Positions 1 to 9,570 are shown, counted from the stretch's first letter. The stretch: 64,000 bases of DNA from Aequorivita vitellina (GCF_022008365.1 NZ_JAIRBA010000004.1:1-64000), one strand, 5' to 3'. Made by a program: numbers and translations. The notes: generated by a model not told the origin, from the letters alone.

Positions 1-120
1 GCAGTGGTTTTAGAACTAGATTATTTAATTCCTGCAGCTAAATCTTCATCTTCTGATATCTTAGGAAAACCAGCTGGTACTTATACCCAAACGGTTACCT
101 ATACTGCTACCGCACTATAA
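1..120 (+). CDS. C-terminal end of a secreted pilin / spore-coat-U-like protein (5' end outside window)
   Basis: The last 39 codons of a gene that starts before the window; the stop is TAA at 118-120. The tail is P-A-G-T-Y-T-Q-T-V-T-Y-T-A-T-A-L. An ending of the form GTYxDTVTVTxxx is typical of spore coat U domains and archaic chaperone-usher pilins, whose last strand pairs with a chaperone (family knowledge). The protein at 3840-5255 ends in a comparable strand (YSINVIYSFTAL), so the two may be exported by the same machinery. With only the tail visible, the family call is an inference. Confidence 0.6.
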   Translation, partial: AVVLELDYLIPAAKSSSSDILGKPAGTYTQTVTYTATAL

Positions 121-137
121 TTTCGGTTTTAACGCAT

Positions 138-190
138 AAAGATTCCCTAGATTACATTTTTAACGTAATTTTGGGAATCTTTCTTTATTA
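138..190 (+). terminator. Stem-loop after the partial pilin-like gene
   Basis: Arms AAAGATTCCC (138-147) and GGGAATCTTT (173-182) are a perfect 10-bp inverted repeat, extended inside by ATTAC/GTAAT, and followed by CTTTATT. It lies between the partial pilin-like gene and the chaperone gene. It could be a terminator or a partial attenuator that lets a major subunit be transcribed more than the assembly genes behind it. Confidence 0.65.
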
Positions 191-209
191 CTAAAAACCC
201 ATAAACCCT

Positions 210-1016
210 ATGCGTACCTACTTGCATTATTCTCTTATTTTATTCTTTTGTACTTGCTTCGGCCTATCAACTTTTGCACAAGGAATTTCTATGTCGCCAA
301 CACGACTTTTTTTTACTGGCAATCCTGGTGAAACCGTAAGCCAACCCGTAGTTTTAAACAATAACTCTGAAGTTGACTACATTTTCAACATAAACACAAA
401 AGACTGGAAACGAGAAGAAGACGGAAACAAAGTGTACTTTGAACCTGGCACTCTAGAAAATTCGAACGCTACTTGGATCTCCACCACTGAGTCATCCGTA
501 AGCCTTCCAGCTAAAAGCACTAAGGAAATTATTATTACCATGAAAATTCCTGCGGACGCTTCTACTTCAGCCGTAACAAATAGCATGTTATTTTTTACTC
601 AGATTGGTAAGCAAAAAGACAAAGCGGAGTTACAAAATGGAATCGGGATTATTGCTTTGTTTGAATTTGGTTTGCACGTGTACTGCACCCCACCAAACAA
701 CAGCACCTTGAGTTTAGAGATTATGAGTATTGAGGAGATCTCTGATGAAAATACTACTTCACGAAAAGTTGCAATTGGCATTGAAAACGACGGCAACGTA
801 ATAAACGACGCCACTGTAGAATTAGAATTTACAAATACTGAAACTGGTGAAGAAATTAAGCTTGAACCAATCAATATATCCATGCTTCCTGATACAAAGC
901 AAATTGTAAACTTTAACGTACCCGAAGGACTATCAGGAACTTACTTGGGAGTTGCCATTGTAAAAATGGCAGGCACCAACGATTTACGAGTCGGTGAAAA
1001 GACCTTCGCGTTTTAA
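210..1016 (+). CDS. Periplasmic PapD-like chaperone
   Basis: 268 residues with a signal peptide (hydrophobic residues about 7-23, ending FAQ). The mature protein begins GISMSPTRLFF and reads as two Ig-like domains. The first has the archaic-chaperone pattern: an S-P-T-R-L strand, then D-W-K-R-E-E-D-G, then a V-S-L-P-A-K-S-T-K strand that matches the 'lppg..q.vrl' stretch of PapD-family chaperones. The second domain spans about 150-265. By analogy it would bind fibre subunits in the periplasm and pass them to the outer-membrane protein encoded just downstream. The TAA stop is followed nine bases later by the next start in the same frame. No catalytic function is expected. The fold is inferred from strand patterns, not from a search. 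Confidence 0.65.
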   Translation: MRTYLHYSLILFFCTCFGLSTFAQGISMSPTRLFFTGNPGETVSQPVVLNNNSEVDYIFNINTKDWKREEDGNKVYFEPGTLENSNATWISTTESSVSLPAKSTKEIIITMKIPADASTSAVTNSMLFFTQIGKQKDKAELQNGIGIIALFEFGLHVYCTPPNNSTLSLEIMSIEEISDENTTSRKVAIGIENDGNVINDATVELEFTNTETGEEIKLEPINISMLPDTKQIVNFNVPEGLSGTYLGVAIVKMAGTNDLRVGEKTFAF

Positions 1017-1025
1017 AAACTACAA

Positions 1026-3827
1026 TTGATATCCCCAAACTGCATATCGTTACTTATCCTAAAAAACACAACTCCAATTTTGGTGTTTGTGCTTTTCGGC
1101 ATTTTTAATGGGTATGCTCAAGATAAAAGTCAATTAAATTTTTATTTTGAAAAAGATTCGGTTTCTGTAAAACAGGGTCAAAGTTTTATAAATTTTATTG
1201 TTCTAAAAAACAATAGCGACAAGGAGATTAGGATTGAAAATTTGGAGCCTCAGGATACCTATCCCGGTTTACTCCTTTCACCAAAAACCAGCTATACCTT
1301 AGTAAAGGGTGACGCCTTAAAACTGCCCATCAAGTTTTTAGTAAACACCGATTTTATGAAAATGAAATCGGAAACAATAACCTATCAACTCTCCTACTTC
1401 GTTGAGGGAAAAAAAGAAAACATAGCAGCTTCGTTTTTTATTGAAAGAAACGAAGAGAAGCAGATTGCGCTATATTCCTTTACGCGCGAAAACTATATTG
1501 ATCCCTCCCAGACCGAATCTACACTTTCGTTGTTTGTTGAAAACAGAGGTTATTCGCAACGTTCTATTAAACTTACTTTTCAAGGCATTCCAGATGGGCT
1601 GGAAATTCGACCAAAAGAAATTATACTCGCTCTTGAAGGACAGGAAAAAAGAATGGTGGAATTCAAGGTGACATTACAGCACCAAGGATCCTTTTTCCCA
1701 GATTACAATATAAACGTAAAGGCTACCGATTTAATTGACAACGAAGATGTAGGCAACACCTACTTACGATTAGTTATTCTTTCTAATAATAGGCAAGTTA
1801 TGCGCGGACCGGGTGCCGAGATGGGGAAAAATTTTATAGAAGTAGGTTACAACGAACAGAGCAGTGGTTTTAATTATTTACAAGTAAAAGGCAACTCAAC
1901 GTTTTCATTAGGAAAAAACACACGTGCCACGTTCAATTTGGCAACCGATTATTACTTAACCGAAAACCAATACAATCTGTACGATACTTGGTTTGAAATA
2001 GAGAAAAAGAATACCGTATACCGTATTGGAAATGTGTACGCAAACGATTATGATTATTCCGCTTCGGGGAGAGGCGGTTTGGTAAGCACCAAGATTGGCG
2101 AGAACAAGATGGTTGAAGTATTTGGTCTTGACAACAATTACAACCTTTACGGCACTTATTTTCCGGAGAATGAAGGCTCTAAAATTGCAGGTGCAAAATA
2201 CAGTTTTGGTGAATCAAAAGGCTTGCACGGAAAAGCTTCGTATATTTTTGACCATAATCCGCGTTTAGATACCGATACGCAGGTTGCCAGTTTTGCTTCT
2301 GCACTTAGTTTAAATTCACAAAACAATCTGAGTTTAGAAACGGGTATAAGTCATGAGAGAGGACTCGTAAATGACGATGAAAATATTGGAATTAGCGCTG
2401 GCTTAAATTATCAAACAAATTTTGGCAGATGGGAATTCCAGTCTATAAACGATATTGCCAGTAGCAGTTACGCGGGCTTAAACCGCGGTTCGCTTAATTT
2501 TAATCAGAATTTGGGGTACAAAGTTTCACGTATTGCGCGTTTATTTCTACAGTATCAAAACTCGCAAGTACAGCCCGAATATTTAAGTTTTCAGGAGGAG
2601 GATGTAACCATAAACATACCAAGGGAGTATCCTTATTATTATTACAGTACGCAATCGGTAAAAACAGGAACGCAGTTTTCGTTGGCTAATTGGAACTTTA
2701 CATTTTCGCCGCAAGTAGAAAAACAAAAAAGCACTTCTTCTACTTTTTCACACGAATTACTTGCCTACCGTTTTGGCACACGAGTAGGCACTTCCTTCAG
2801 CGGACAAAGCATCGATCTTTCGGCAGAATATTCGTACTCCATCCCTTCAAATAACAATGGCTTTCACAGTTTAAAAACGAACCTTTCCTATAGGTTCGGA
2901 AGTTTTTCGGTAAATGGCACTGCCCAATACAATCCAAATTCCATAATGGATTTAAATAATTACACCCAAGAAGATAAAGATTTCTTTAATTACAGTGCAT
3001 ATGCTTCCTATAATTTTCACACTATAAACAACACCTTTACAGGTTCCATTGCAGCGGGAATTAATTTTTCAGAACTATACAACAACACCAATAAAACGGT
3101 TAATGGAAACTTAGAATATAAACTCAACCGAAGTTGGTCTGCCACGGCATACGGCAATTACAATCAATACAATTCTACTTTAAATTTGGGGTACAGTGGA
3201 GATAACTATCAATTTAGGCTAGGAATTAAAAAATACTTTATTAAAGCTACTGCGATGGGTAACCACAATCTTAATTTGCAATTATTTATCGATAAAAATT
3301 TCAACGGTATTAAGGATGCTGATGAAGTTGTAATGGCTCACGAAACTGTTAAATTAGACGACTTTATTGCAATTACAGATAAAAATGGAAAAGTTCGGTT
3401 TTCAAATGTACCAAAAGGAAGTTACACTTTAAAAATTAATGAAACCGCTGGTTTACGAATGGTTACCGACCCAAGCATTTTAATAGACAGCAACAAAACG
3501 CTTAAAATTGGATTGGTAAAAAAGAACAAAGTAATTGGTAAATTGGTAGAGTTAAGGCAGCAATATGATAAGCTTGCCACATCGGTACGTGGGGTTGTTG
3601 TTTACGCGAAGGACAGTGAGGGCAACATAACGAGTACCGTAGTTGATCAAAACGATACTTTTGAATTATTTTTAGGCAATGGCAGGTACACGATTTATAT
3701 TCAAAACAACAAGTACGAATATGTAAATGCTTCGCAAAATGTGTTATTGAAAAATGAAACAAATCCAAAAACCTTAACTTTTGAATACAAAAAGAAGAAT
3801 ACTGAAATTAAGGTGAAGAAATTTTAA
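1026..3827 (+). CDS. Usher-like outer-membrane beta-barrel protein with C-terminal Ig-like domains
   Basis: 933 residues. The likely start is TTG at 1026, because a signal peptide follows (hydrophobic core about 16-30, ending GYAQ) and the next in-frame ATG lies well inside the mature protein. Residues about 35-245 look like two NEW3/COG1470-type Ig-like domains. Residues about 265-740 are dense in alternating polar/aromatic strands typical of a large transmembrane barrel. A CNA-B/SdrD-like domain follows at about 755-825 (LFIDKNFNGIKDADE, then TDKNGKVRFSNVPKGSYTL), and another beta domain ends the protein. Gene order (pilin-like, chaperone-like, barrel, surface protein) suggests an usher-type pore. 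It lacks an obvious classical usher N-terminal domain, so it may be a distinct family. Confidence 0.6.
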   Translation: MISPNCISLLILKNTTPILVFVLFGIFNGYAQDKSQLNFYFEKDSVSVKQGQSFINFIVLKNNSDKEIRIENLEPQDTYPGLLLSPKTSYTLVKGDALKLPIKFLVNTDFMKMKSETITYQLSYFVEGKKENIAASFFIERNEEKQIALYSFTRENYIDPSQTESTLSLFVENRGYSQRSIKLTFQGIPDGLEIRPKEIILALEGQEKRMVEFKVTLQHQGSFFPDYNINVKATDLIDNEDVGNTYLRLVILSNNRQVMRGPGAEMGKNFIEVGYNEQSSGFNYLQVKGNSTFSLGKNTRATFNLATDYYLTENQYNLYDTWFEIEKKNTVYRIGNVYANDYDYSASGRGGLVSTKIGENKMVEVFGLDNNYNLYGTYFPENEGSKIAGAKYSFGESKGLHGKASYIFDHNPRLDTDTQVASFASALSLNSQNNLSLETGISHERGLVNDDENIGISAGLNYQTNFGRWEFQSINDIASSSYAGLNRGSLNFNQNLGYKVSRIARLFLQYQNSQVQPEYLSFQEEDVTINIPREYPYYYYSTQSVKTGTQFSLANWNFTFSPQVEKQKSTSSTFSHELLAYRFGTRVGTSFSGQSIDLSAEYSYSIPSNNNGFHSLKTNLSYRFGSFSVNGTAQYNPNSIMDLNNYTQEDKDFFNYSAYASYNFHTINNTFTGSIAAGINFSELYNNTNKTVNGNLEYKLNRSWSATAYGNYNQYNSTLNLGYSGDNYQFRLGIKKYFIKATAMGNHNLNLQLFIDKNFNGIKDADEVVMAHETVKLDDFIAITDKNGKVRFSNVPKGSYTLKINETAGLRMVTDPSILIDSNKTLKIGLVKKNKVIGKLVELRQQYDKLATSVRGVVVYAKDSEGNITSTVVDQNDTFELFLGNGRYTIYIQNNKYEYVNASQNVLLKNETNPKTLTFEYKKKNTEIKVKKF

Positions 3828-3839
3828 AACATTGAGGAT

Positions 3840-5255
3840 ATGAAAATTTACAATTGGTTTATTTTAGGAATTTTAATATTCTTTGGTGCATCTCAGGCTG
3901 TAAATGCACAGGATGTAAATATTGTGGTGCCAGAATTAAATATCTTTAACCGTTCAGAATTTCTCACGATTCAAAATGTAATGTATGCCCAAAGAAATAC
4001 AAAGTGGCAAAAACACAATGACCCAACTATGTGGGCCTTAAGCAGTCAGAATTTTTCGCATACGACACACTCGGGAGTTTTCTTACCTAATGCTGTACTT
4101 CACTGGCAATTTAATAGCATTGGGGGAGAAGATGCGCCGCTCCAAGGCAAAGACGGGTTGCCTGGTTTTCAGCATTTCACTACAAGTCCACAGGCGTGGT
4201 ATTTTCCACACCCTTCAGGAAGATATAACCAAGGAAATATAACCTTCAAATTCAAAATGCCTGCGGATGTCTTTTTAAATAATACGTTAGTCGCTGGAAA
4301 TTATTCATTGGCTATCGGGCAAAATTATGACGACGATTTTACTCCGGCTTCCTTTAATGTAGTTATTTCCGTTCCAAAAGCCATTTGGTGGCTTACTGCC
4401 AATAATTCTGTTTATAGACAAATAAATTCGCTAAATCAATATAGGTCTGGGGGTCCACAAGTACAAGCGAGTTTGGGCGATTTTGTAATAGGAAACACTG
4501 TAGATTTTAAGTTGTTTGGAAAAAGCGCCTCTTCCACCATTCAGTTTACCTCTTCAAAAGGAGTAGAGGGAACGCGTAATGTCTCAATTATCAACCTTGG
4601 CGGGAATAGTCCTAAAATTAATACGTTACCACTTTCCGAAACATGGAAAGATTTTACCCCGTCAGATAATTTTAATGTAGAAAGTGGCAATAGGAATGAA
4701 TTTCGACTAAAAGCATCCGTATCAAAATCAGACTTTAACACGCATTTTTTTGAAGCGGGAACGTATAAGTTTCAGATCAATTTGAATGCTAAAAGTACAG
4801 ACAACAGCACTGGGGCTCAACAAAACATTGACTTTACAGTAAACGTTGTACCACTTTCTGAAATAACCATTCCCACCTCTGGCAGTTCCGTAAATTTTAA
4901 TTTTAATACGATAGAACAATATCAAAATGGGCAAACGCAAACAATTGCCAATCAATTATTGATTTCAAACAATGAAACCTATGAGCTTAACGTTAAAACA
5001 GATGTACCATTCTTTCGGAAGTCTGGGGTGCAGTCTGATATTCCTTCAAGTATTTTAGAAGTAGGGGTAGAAGGAGGCTCACAAAATGTGGCATTATCTA
5101 CTACTTCCCAAAAAATTATCAACAACGGTACACCGGTACTCGACAAGAACTTAAATATAAAATATACCATTTCAGCTCTTGCTGCCCAATCGCTGGTAGC
5201 AAAAGAAAAAAGCACCTACTCTATTAACGTTATATACAGTTTTACTGCCCTATAA
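3840..5255 (+). CDS. Secreted surface protein, possible tip adhesin or minor fibre subunit
   Basis: 471 residues with a signal peptide (core about 8-20, ending VNAQ). The mature protein is beta-rich and Trp/Asn/Ser-rich, with no T9SS sorting domain and no lipobox. Two halves can be suggested: a unique N-terminal part to about residue 220 and a C-terminal beta domain (about 230-471). The end, K-S-T-Y-S-I-N-V-I-Y-S-F-T-A-L, has the alternating pattern of a pilin last strand and matches the tail of the partial gene at 1-120. A large two-domain subunit as the last gene of the cassette is how tip adhesins are often arranged. The start is 12 bases after the barrel gene. Function is inferred from context only. 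Confidence 0.5.
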   Translation: MKIYNWFILGILIFFGASQAVNAQDVNIVVPELNIFNRSEFLTIQNVMYAQRNTKWQKHNDPTMWALSSQNFSHTTHSGVFLPNAVLHWQFNSIGGEDAPLQGKDGLPGFQHFTTSPQAWYFPHPSGRYNQGNITFKFKMPADVFLNNTLVAGNYSLAIGQNYDDDFTPASFNVVISVPKAIWWLTANNSVYRQINSLNQYRSGGPQVQASLGDFVIGNTVDFKLFGKSASSTIQFTSSKGVEGTRNVSIINLGGNSPKINTLPLSETWKDFTPSDNFNVESGNRNEFRLKASVSKSDFNTHFFEAGTYKFQINLNAKSTDNSTGAQQNIDFTVNVVPLSEITIPTSGSSVNFNFNTIEQYQNGQTQTIANQLLISNNETYELNVKTDVPFFRKSGVQSDIPSSILEVGVEGGSQNVALSTTSQKIINNGTPVLDKNLNIKYTISALAAQSLVAKEKSTYSINVIYSFTAL

Positions 5256-5274
5256 AGGCTGCCCCAATTAACTA

Positions 5275-8049
5275 ATGAAAAAGATGAAAATAGTAAATCC
5301 AAAAAGTAATCCAGACCAAGATAAATCAGTCGTTAAGTTAAATATGCTCAAAAAGCGCTATGCCGAAGTTTTTGACTATTTGCTTTTTTCGGTTTCAGAA
5401 ATGATCGATATGCGTTTATGCACCATTACTATCAGAGACGAAGACCAAGCATTTGTTATTGCCGCTAATGACGATATCAATAAGGAGATAAGTGTGCTTA
5501 ATGCTGCCGTAAAAAACAACTTAAAAAGCACGGATAAAGATATGGATCTGGCACCCCATACGGTAACTTCATTTGATGTGAAATTTTATGAATCACTCCC
5601 AATTTTAGATTCCGAAAACGCCCGTATTGGGAGTCTAAATATCTTTGATGATAAAGAAAGAGTTTTAACCGATTTGGATAAAAGCTTTTTAAAAAAAGCG
5701 GTTGATCAAATAAACCGATGGGTAGCGAGTAAAGAAAAGGAACAGCGCTTAAGAAAACACGACAATTTATTTCAGCTCTCTAATGACTTGATTGGGATTG
5801 CTTCTTTTGAAGGAAACTTTGTAAAGATAAACCCCGCCTTTTCAAAAACACTGGGATGGACAAATGACGAAATATTGCAATCGCCCTTCAGCAATTTTTT
5901 ACACGAAGACGACAAAGAGGAAACAGCGCTTGCAATGCAGAACCTATCTTTGGGCAAGTCTGTTGTTAATTTCACCAATCGTTATAAAACAAAGAAAGGA
6001 GGCATAAAGTGGATAGAATGGACCAGCACCCCAGATATAGAGGCCGGACTTATTTTTACCATTGGCCGTGATGTTACCGAATTTGTAACAAGAGAGCAGC
6101 TACTCAAAAAAAGCGAGGAAAAGTATCACAACCTATTTGATAATATTCAGGGTATTTTAAGCATTCACGATTTAGACGGTAATTTTATTGACGTAAATGA
6201 AGCGGGCTTGGCAGCCACTGGCTACAGCCGAAAAGAGATGCAGAATTCTTCAATTTACCAATTAAGACCAGCTGAAAATCGCGATGAAATAGACGCCTAT
6301 TTAGCAGCGATTCAGGAACACGGAAAAGCGTCGGGCGAAATTTCAATTGTAAAAAAATCTGGAGAAAAGGCCATTTGGTATTTTATGAGTGCCCTAGATG
6401 AAAACGAAGCAGGAACGAAACTGGTTTTAACCAACGTAATAGATATTACCGAGCGTAAAAGAATGAGCAATGAGCTTATTCAAGCCAAGGAAGCCGCTGA
6501 AGAAGCCTATAAAGCGAAATCGGAATTTGTGGCCAATATGAGTCACGAAATTCGCACCCCTTTAAATGGGATTATCGGGTTTACCGAACTTGCGTTAGCC
6601 ACGAATTTAGACGACACCCAGAAACAGTATTTAGAAATTATCAATCAATCGGGAGTTTCGTTATTCAGTATCATTAACGACATTCTCGATTTTTCAAAGA
6701 TGGAAAGCAACAATATGAAGTTGGCCATTGACCGTATTGAAGTGGAGGAGGTAGTGTCAGAGGCATTCAATATTGTTTCGTATGGCATAAACACAAAGGG
6801 CTTGGAAATGCTTTTAGACATAGACCACAAAATACCCAGATATATTTGGGCAGATGCTATGCGCTTAAAGCAAATTTTGGTAAACCTATTAGGCAATGCT
6901 TTAAAGTTTACCGAGAAGGGGGAGATAAAACTATACGTTAACATTTTAGAAGATTATGGCAACAATAAAATGCGTTTGCGTTTTGGGGTTAGCGATACAG
7001 GTATTGGAATTCACAAAGACAAGCAGCAAGAAATATTCAATGCATTTTCGCAAGAAGACGGCAGTATTACCAAGCGTTTTGGCGGCACGGGGTTGGGTTT
7101 ATCTATTTCAAACAAGCTATTAGCCTTGGCCAACAGCACCCTGCAATTGGAAAGTGAACAAGGGAAAGGCAGTAACTTTTACTTTGACCTTGAATTTAGG
7201 GTAGAAGACGAACCGTTAGAAAACGGTCTAGCAGATATTAAAAGGGTTTTGATTGTTGATGACAATGAGAACAACAGAAAAATTTTAAGACGCATGCTGG
7301 AGATAAAAAACATTGAAGTTGAAGAAGCCGACAGCGGATTAAAAGCTTTGTTGGTTATGCTAGACAAGCCAGAGTTTGACGTAATTATCATGGATTACCA
7401 CATGCCTATTATGGACGGTCTGGAAACAATTAGAAAGATAAAGGGGCTTCAACCTGCCGAAACCCAGGAGCAGCCATTTATTGTGTTGTACAGCTCTTCA
7501 GATGACGACCAACTTCAATCTGCCTGCGACGAATTGGAGGTTACAAGCAGGCTGGTAAAACCCATTAGAATGAAGCAGATGTACCAAACCTTGGGACGTC
7601 TTAAAAATATTTCAGAAGAAAAATCGCCGGTTATAGAAGATACGTTTTCTGTACCTGCTACCTGCGATCTCAAGATTTTAGTAGCCGAGGACAACGATGT
7701 AAATATGCATTTAACAAAGCTATTTTTACAAAGTATTGTTCCCAATGCTGTAATTATTGAAGCCACAAATGGCGAAGAAGCGGTTGCAGTATATAAAAAG
7801 GAACTTCCAGATTTTGTTTTAATGGACGTACAAATGCCCACGATGAATGGTTTAGAGGCCACCCGGCAAATAAGAGCATCGGAAGCCCACGTAGAGGTAC
7901 CCATAATTGCGCTTACCGCGGGTAGTCTTCCGGGTGAAAAAGAAAAATGTCTAGAGGCTGGAATGACCGATTTTATAACAAAGCCGCTATTAAAACAGAC
8001 GTTGAGCAATATGCTTTCAAAATGGTTAGGCGAAAAAATAATGAACTAA
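5275..8049 (+). CDS. Hybrid sensor histidine kinase (GAF-PAS-PAS-HisKA-HATPase-REC-REC)
   Basis: 924 residues, no membrane segment. Order seen: a GAF-like domain (about 25-150), two PAS domains (about 160-275 and 285-400), a HisKA segment with S-H-E-I-R-T-P-L (phospho-acceptor His424), an ATPase domain with an N box (LVNLLGNALKF), G1 (DTGIGI) and G2 (GGTGLGLSI), then two receiver domains with phospho-acceptor Asp707 (IIMDYHMP) and Asp851 (VLMDVQMP). It would autophosphorylate on a cytosolic signal and pass phosphate through a multistep relay. It starts 19 bases after the surface-protein gene and is probably cotranscribed with it, so it may link fibre expression to a signal. No Hpt domain is visible nearby. 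Confidence 0.92.
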   Translation: MKKMKIVNPKSNPDQDKSVVKLNMLKKRYAEVFDYLLFSVSEMIDMRLCTITIRDEDQAFVIAANDDINKEISVLNAAVKNNLKSTDKDMDLAPHTVTSFDVKFYESLPILDSENARIGSLNIFDDKERVLTDLDKSFLKKAVDQINRWVASKEKEQRLRKHDNLFQLSNDLIGIASFEGNFVKINPAFSKTLGWTNDEILQSPFSNFLHEDDKEETALAMQNLSLGKSVVNFTNRYKTKKGGIKWIEWTSTPDIEAGLIFTIGRDVTEFVTREQLLKKSEEKYHNLFDNIQGILSIHDLDGNFIDVNEAGLAATGYSRKEMQNSSIYQLRPAENRDEIDAYLAAIQEHGKASGEISIVKKSGEKAIWYFMSALDENEAGTKLVLTNVIDITERKRMSNELIQAKEAAEEAYKAKSEFVANMSHEIRTPLNGIIGFTELALATNLDDTQKQYLEIINQSGVSLFSIINDILDFSKMESNNMKLAIDRIEVEEVVSEAFNIVSYGINTKGLEMLLDIDHKIPRYIWADAMRLKQILVNLLGNALKFTEKGEIKLYVNILEDYGNNKMRLRFGVSDTGIGIHKDKQQEIFNAFSQEDGSITKRFGGTGLGLSISNKLLALANSTLQLESEQGKGSNFYFDLEFRVEDEPLENGLADIKRVLIVDDNENNRKILRRMLEIKNIEVEEADSGLKALLVMLDKPEFDVIIMDYHMPIMDGLETIRKIKGLQPAETQEQPFIVLYSSSDDDQLQSACDELEVTSRLVKPIRMKQMYQTLGRLKNISEEKSPVIEDTFSVPATCDLKILVAEDNDVNMHLTKLFLQSIVPNAVIIEATNGEEAVAVYKKELPDFVLMDVQMPTMNGLEATRQIRASEAHVEVPIIALTAGSLPGEKEKCLEAGMTDFITKPLLKQTLSNMLSKWLGEKIMN

Positions 8050-8160
8050 GACGGATGCCAAATAAATTAAAAAAAATTATTAGTATTGCTTTCCAATAGA
8101 AGTACATCTCTATAAAAAAGAGGGATTACGGGCAAAATTGAAAAATTATTTACTACGGAA

Positions 8161-8877
8161 ATGAAAAAACTCACTGAAGAAATTGAACGTTTACACGAAC
8201 AAAATGAACTAAAAACAGGATGGATTTCATTACTCACTCACGATTTTAAGGAAGCCTTTGGCAGCCTGTTGTGGACCATTGAAGCCGTTGAAAATGAAAC
8301 GATAAGCAAAGACGATTTTTTTAAATTATTAGTTCAAATAAAAAAGGATACTAAAAAAAATCTTCAAACCATTACCGACACCAACCAATGGTTACGCACC
8401 CAAATGGATAATTTTGAATTAAAAAAGTCGGAGCTTTTAGCATTGGATATGTTTATAAAGTTAAGAAAGGAATTTGAGGGGAAATTGAATAAGAAACAAA
8501 TCGATTTTCAATTTAAGGGAGATGAAAGTGTCATTTTTGAAAGCGATAAATTCTTAATTCATTATATTTTATCAAAATTTACAGACAATGCCATAAAATA
8601 TTCACATAAAAAAAGCACTATCTATTTTGAAGTCGAAAAAACAGACAAATCTGTCGTTTTATCCTTAATTGACGCGGGTACGGGGATGACGGCTTCGACG
8701 CAAAAAACGCTATTTACATTTCAAAATCCTGTTTTTCAAGGCACTGAAAAAGAAAAAGGTGCTGGATTAAGTTTGCATGTTGCAAAAAATTTCGTATTAT
8801 TGGTGCAAGGAAAAATAGAAGTTGAATCCACTGAAAATGTGGGCACAAAAATTTCTATGATTCTGCCCCTAATCTAA
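8161..8877 (+). CDS. Compact sensor-less histidine kinase
   Basis: 238 residues, soluble, no sensor domain. After a short coiled-coil start, S-L-L-T-H-D-F-K-E holds the likely phospho-acceptor His27. The ATPase part has an N box (TDNAIKYS), a G1-like LIDAGTGM and a G2-like stretch K-G-A-G-L-S-L-H-V. The missing input domain suggests activation by a partner, perhaps the hybrid kinase upstream. The response regulator starts 11 bases downstream, so the two form a two-component pair and were probably always transferred together. Confidence 0.85.
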   Translation: MKKLTEEIERLHEQNELKTGWISLLTHDFKEAFGSLLWTIEAVENETISKDDFFKLLVQIKKDTKKNLQTITDTNQWLRTQMDNFELKKSELLALDMFIKLRKEFEGKLNKKQIDFQFKGDESVIFESDKFLIHYILSKFTDNAIKYSHKKSTIYFEVEKTDKSVVLSLIDAGTGMTASTQKTLFTFQNPVFQGTEKEKGAGLSLHVAKNFVLLVQGKIEVESTENVGTKISMILPLI

Positions 8878-8888
8878 ATTGAAATATT

Positions 8889-9524
8889 ATGCATACTAGC
8901 ACTCGCATTTTAGTTGCGGATGATCATGGTATAGTGCGTATGGGGCTGGTGCAAATTATAAAGCAGCTCCGGCCACAGGCTCTCTTATCTGAGGTAGACG
9001 ATTACAAATCGCTCTCATCTCTTATCTCCCGCGAAAGTTTTGATCTTGTAATTCTAGATGTAAACATGCCCAATGGCACTTTACAACAAGCAATTGATTT
9101 TATTAAGCTGAAACAACCGGAATTAAAAATCCTTATTTTTTCTTCCCAAGACGAACATCTGTATGGTTTGCGTTATCTTAAAATGGGCGCACACGGATTT
9201 TTAAACAAGCATTCCAGCAAGGATAAAATTGACCGTGCCCTATACGCCATGCTTGAGGAAGGAAAGTTTATTAGCGAGGGAATAAAAGACACTATACTTT
9301 CAAACACTTTAAACAAGCCGCAAAAACTATCACCTTTAGAATCATTGTCTAACAGGGAGCTGGAAATTGCAAACAAATTGGTAGAAGGCTTACCGTTAAA
9401 AGAGCTTTCCAACCGTTTAAATCTTCATGCATCAACCATCAGCACCTATAAAAACAGGGTGTTCGAGAAATTAAAAATTCAATCCATTCCCGATTTAGTG
9501 GAAGTTTTAAAAATGTACGCATAA
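8889..9524 (+). CDS. NarL/FixJ-type response regulator
   Basis: 211 residues. The receiver domain has the acidic pair in VADDHG (Asp11, Asp12), phospho-acceptor Asp57 (VILDVNMP), and a Lys in LNKHSSKDK near residue 106. A LuxR-type HTH follows (about 145-205) with L-S-N-R-E-L-E-I-A and L-H-A-S-T-I-S-T-Y-K-N-R. It is a DNA-binding transcription regulator controlled by the kinase gene just upstream. Candidate targets are the surface cassette and itself. Confidence 0.92.
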   Translation: MHTSTRILVADDHGIVRMGLVQIIKQLRPQALLSEVDDYKSLSSLISRESFDLVILDVNMPNGTLQQAIDFIKLKQPELKILIFSSQDEHLYGLRYLKMGAHGFLNKHSSKDKIDRALYAMLEEGKFISEGIKDTILSNTLNKPQKLSPLESLSNRELEIANKLVEGLPLKELSNRLNLHASTISTYKNRVFEKLKIQSIPDLVEVLKMYA

Positions 9525-9570
9525 ACAATAGCAAGTATTTTGTTTGCAAAACATACACCTTAGCTTTTAT

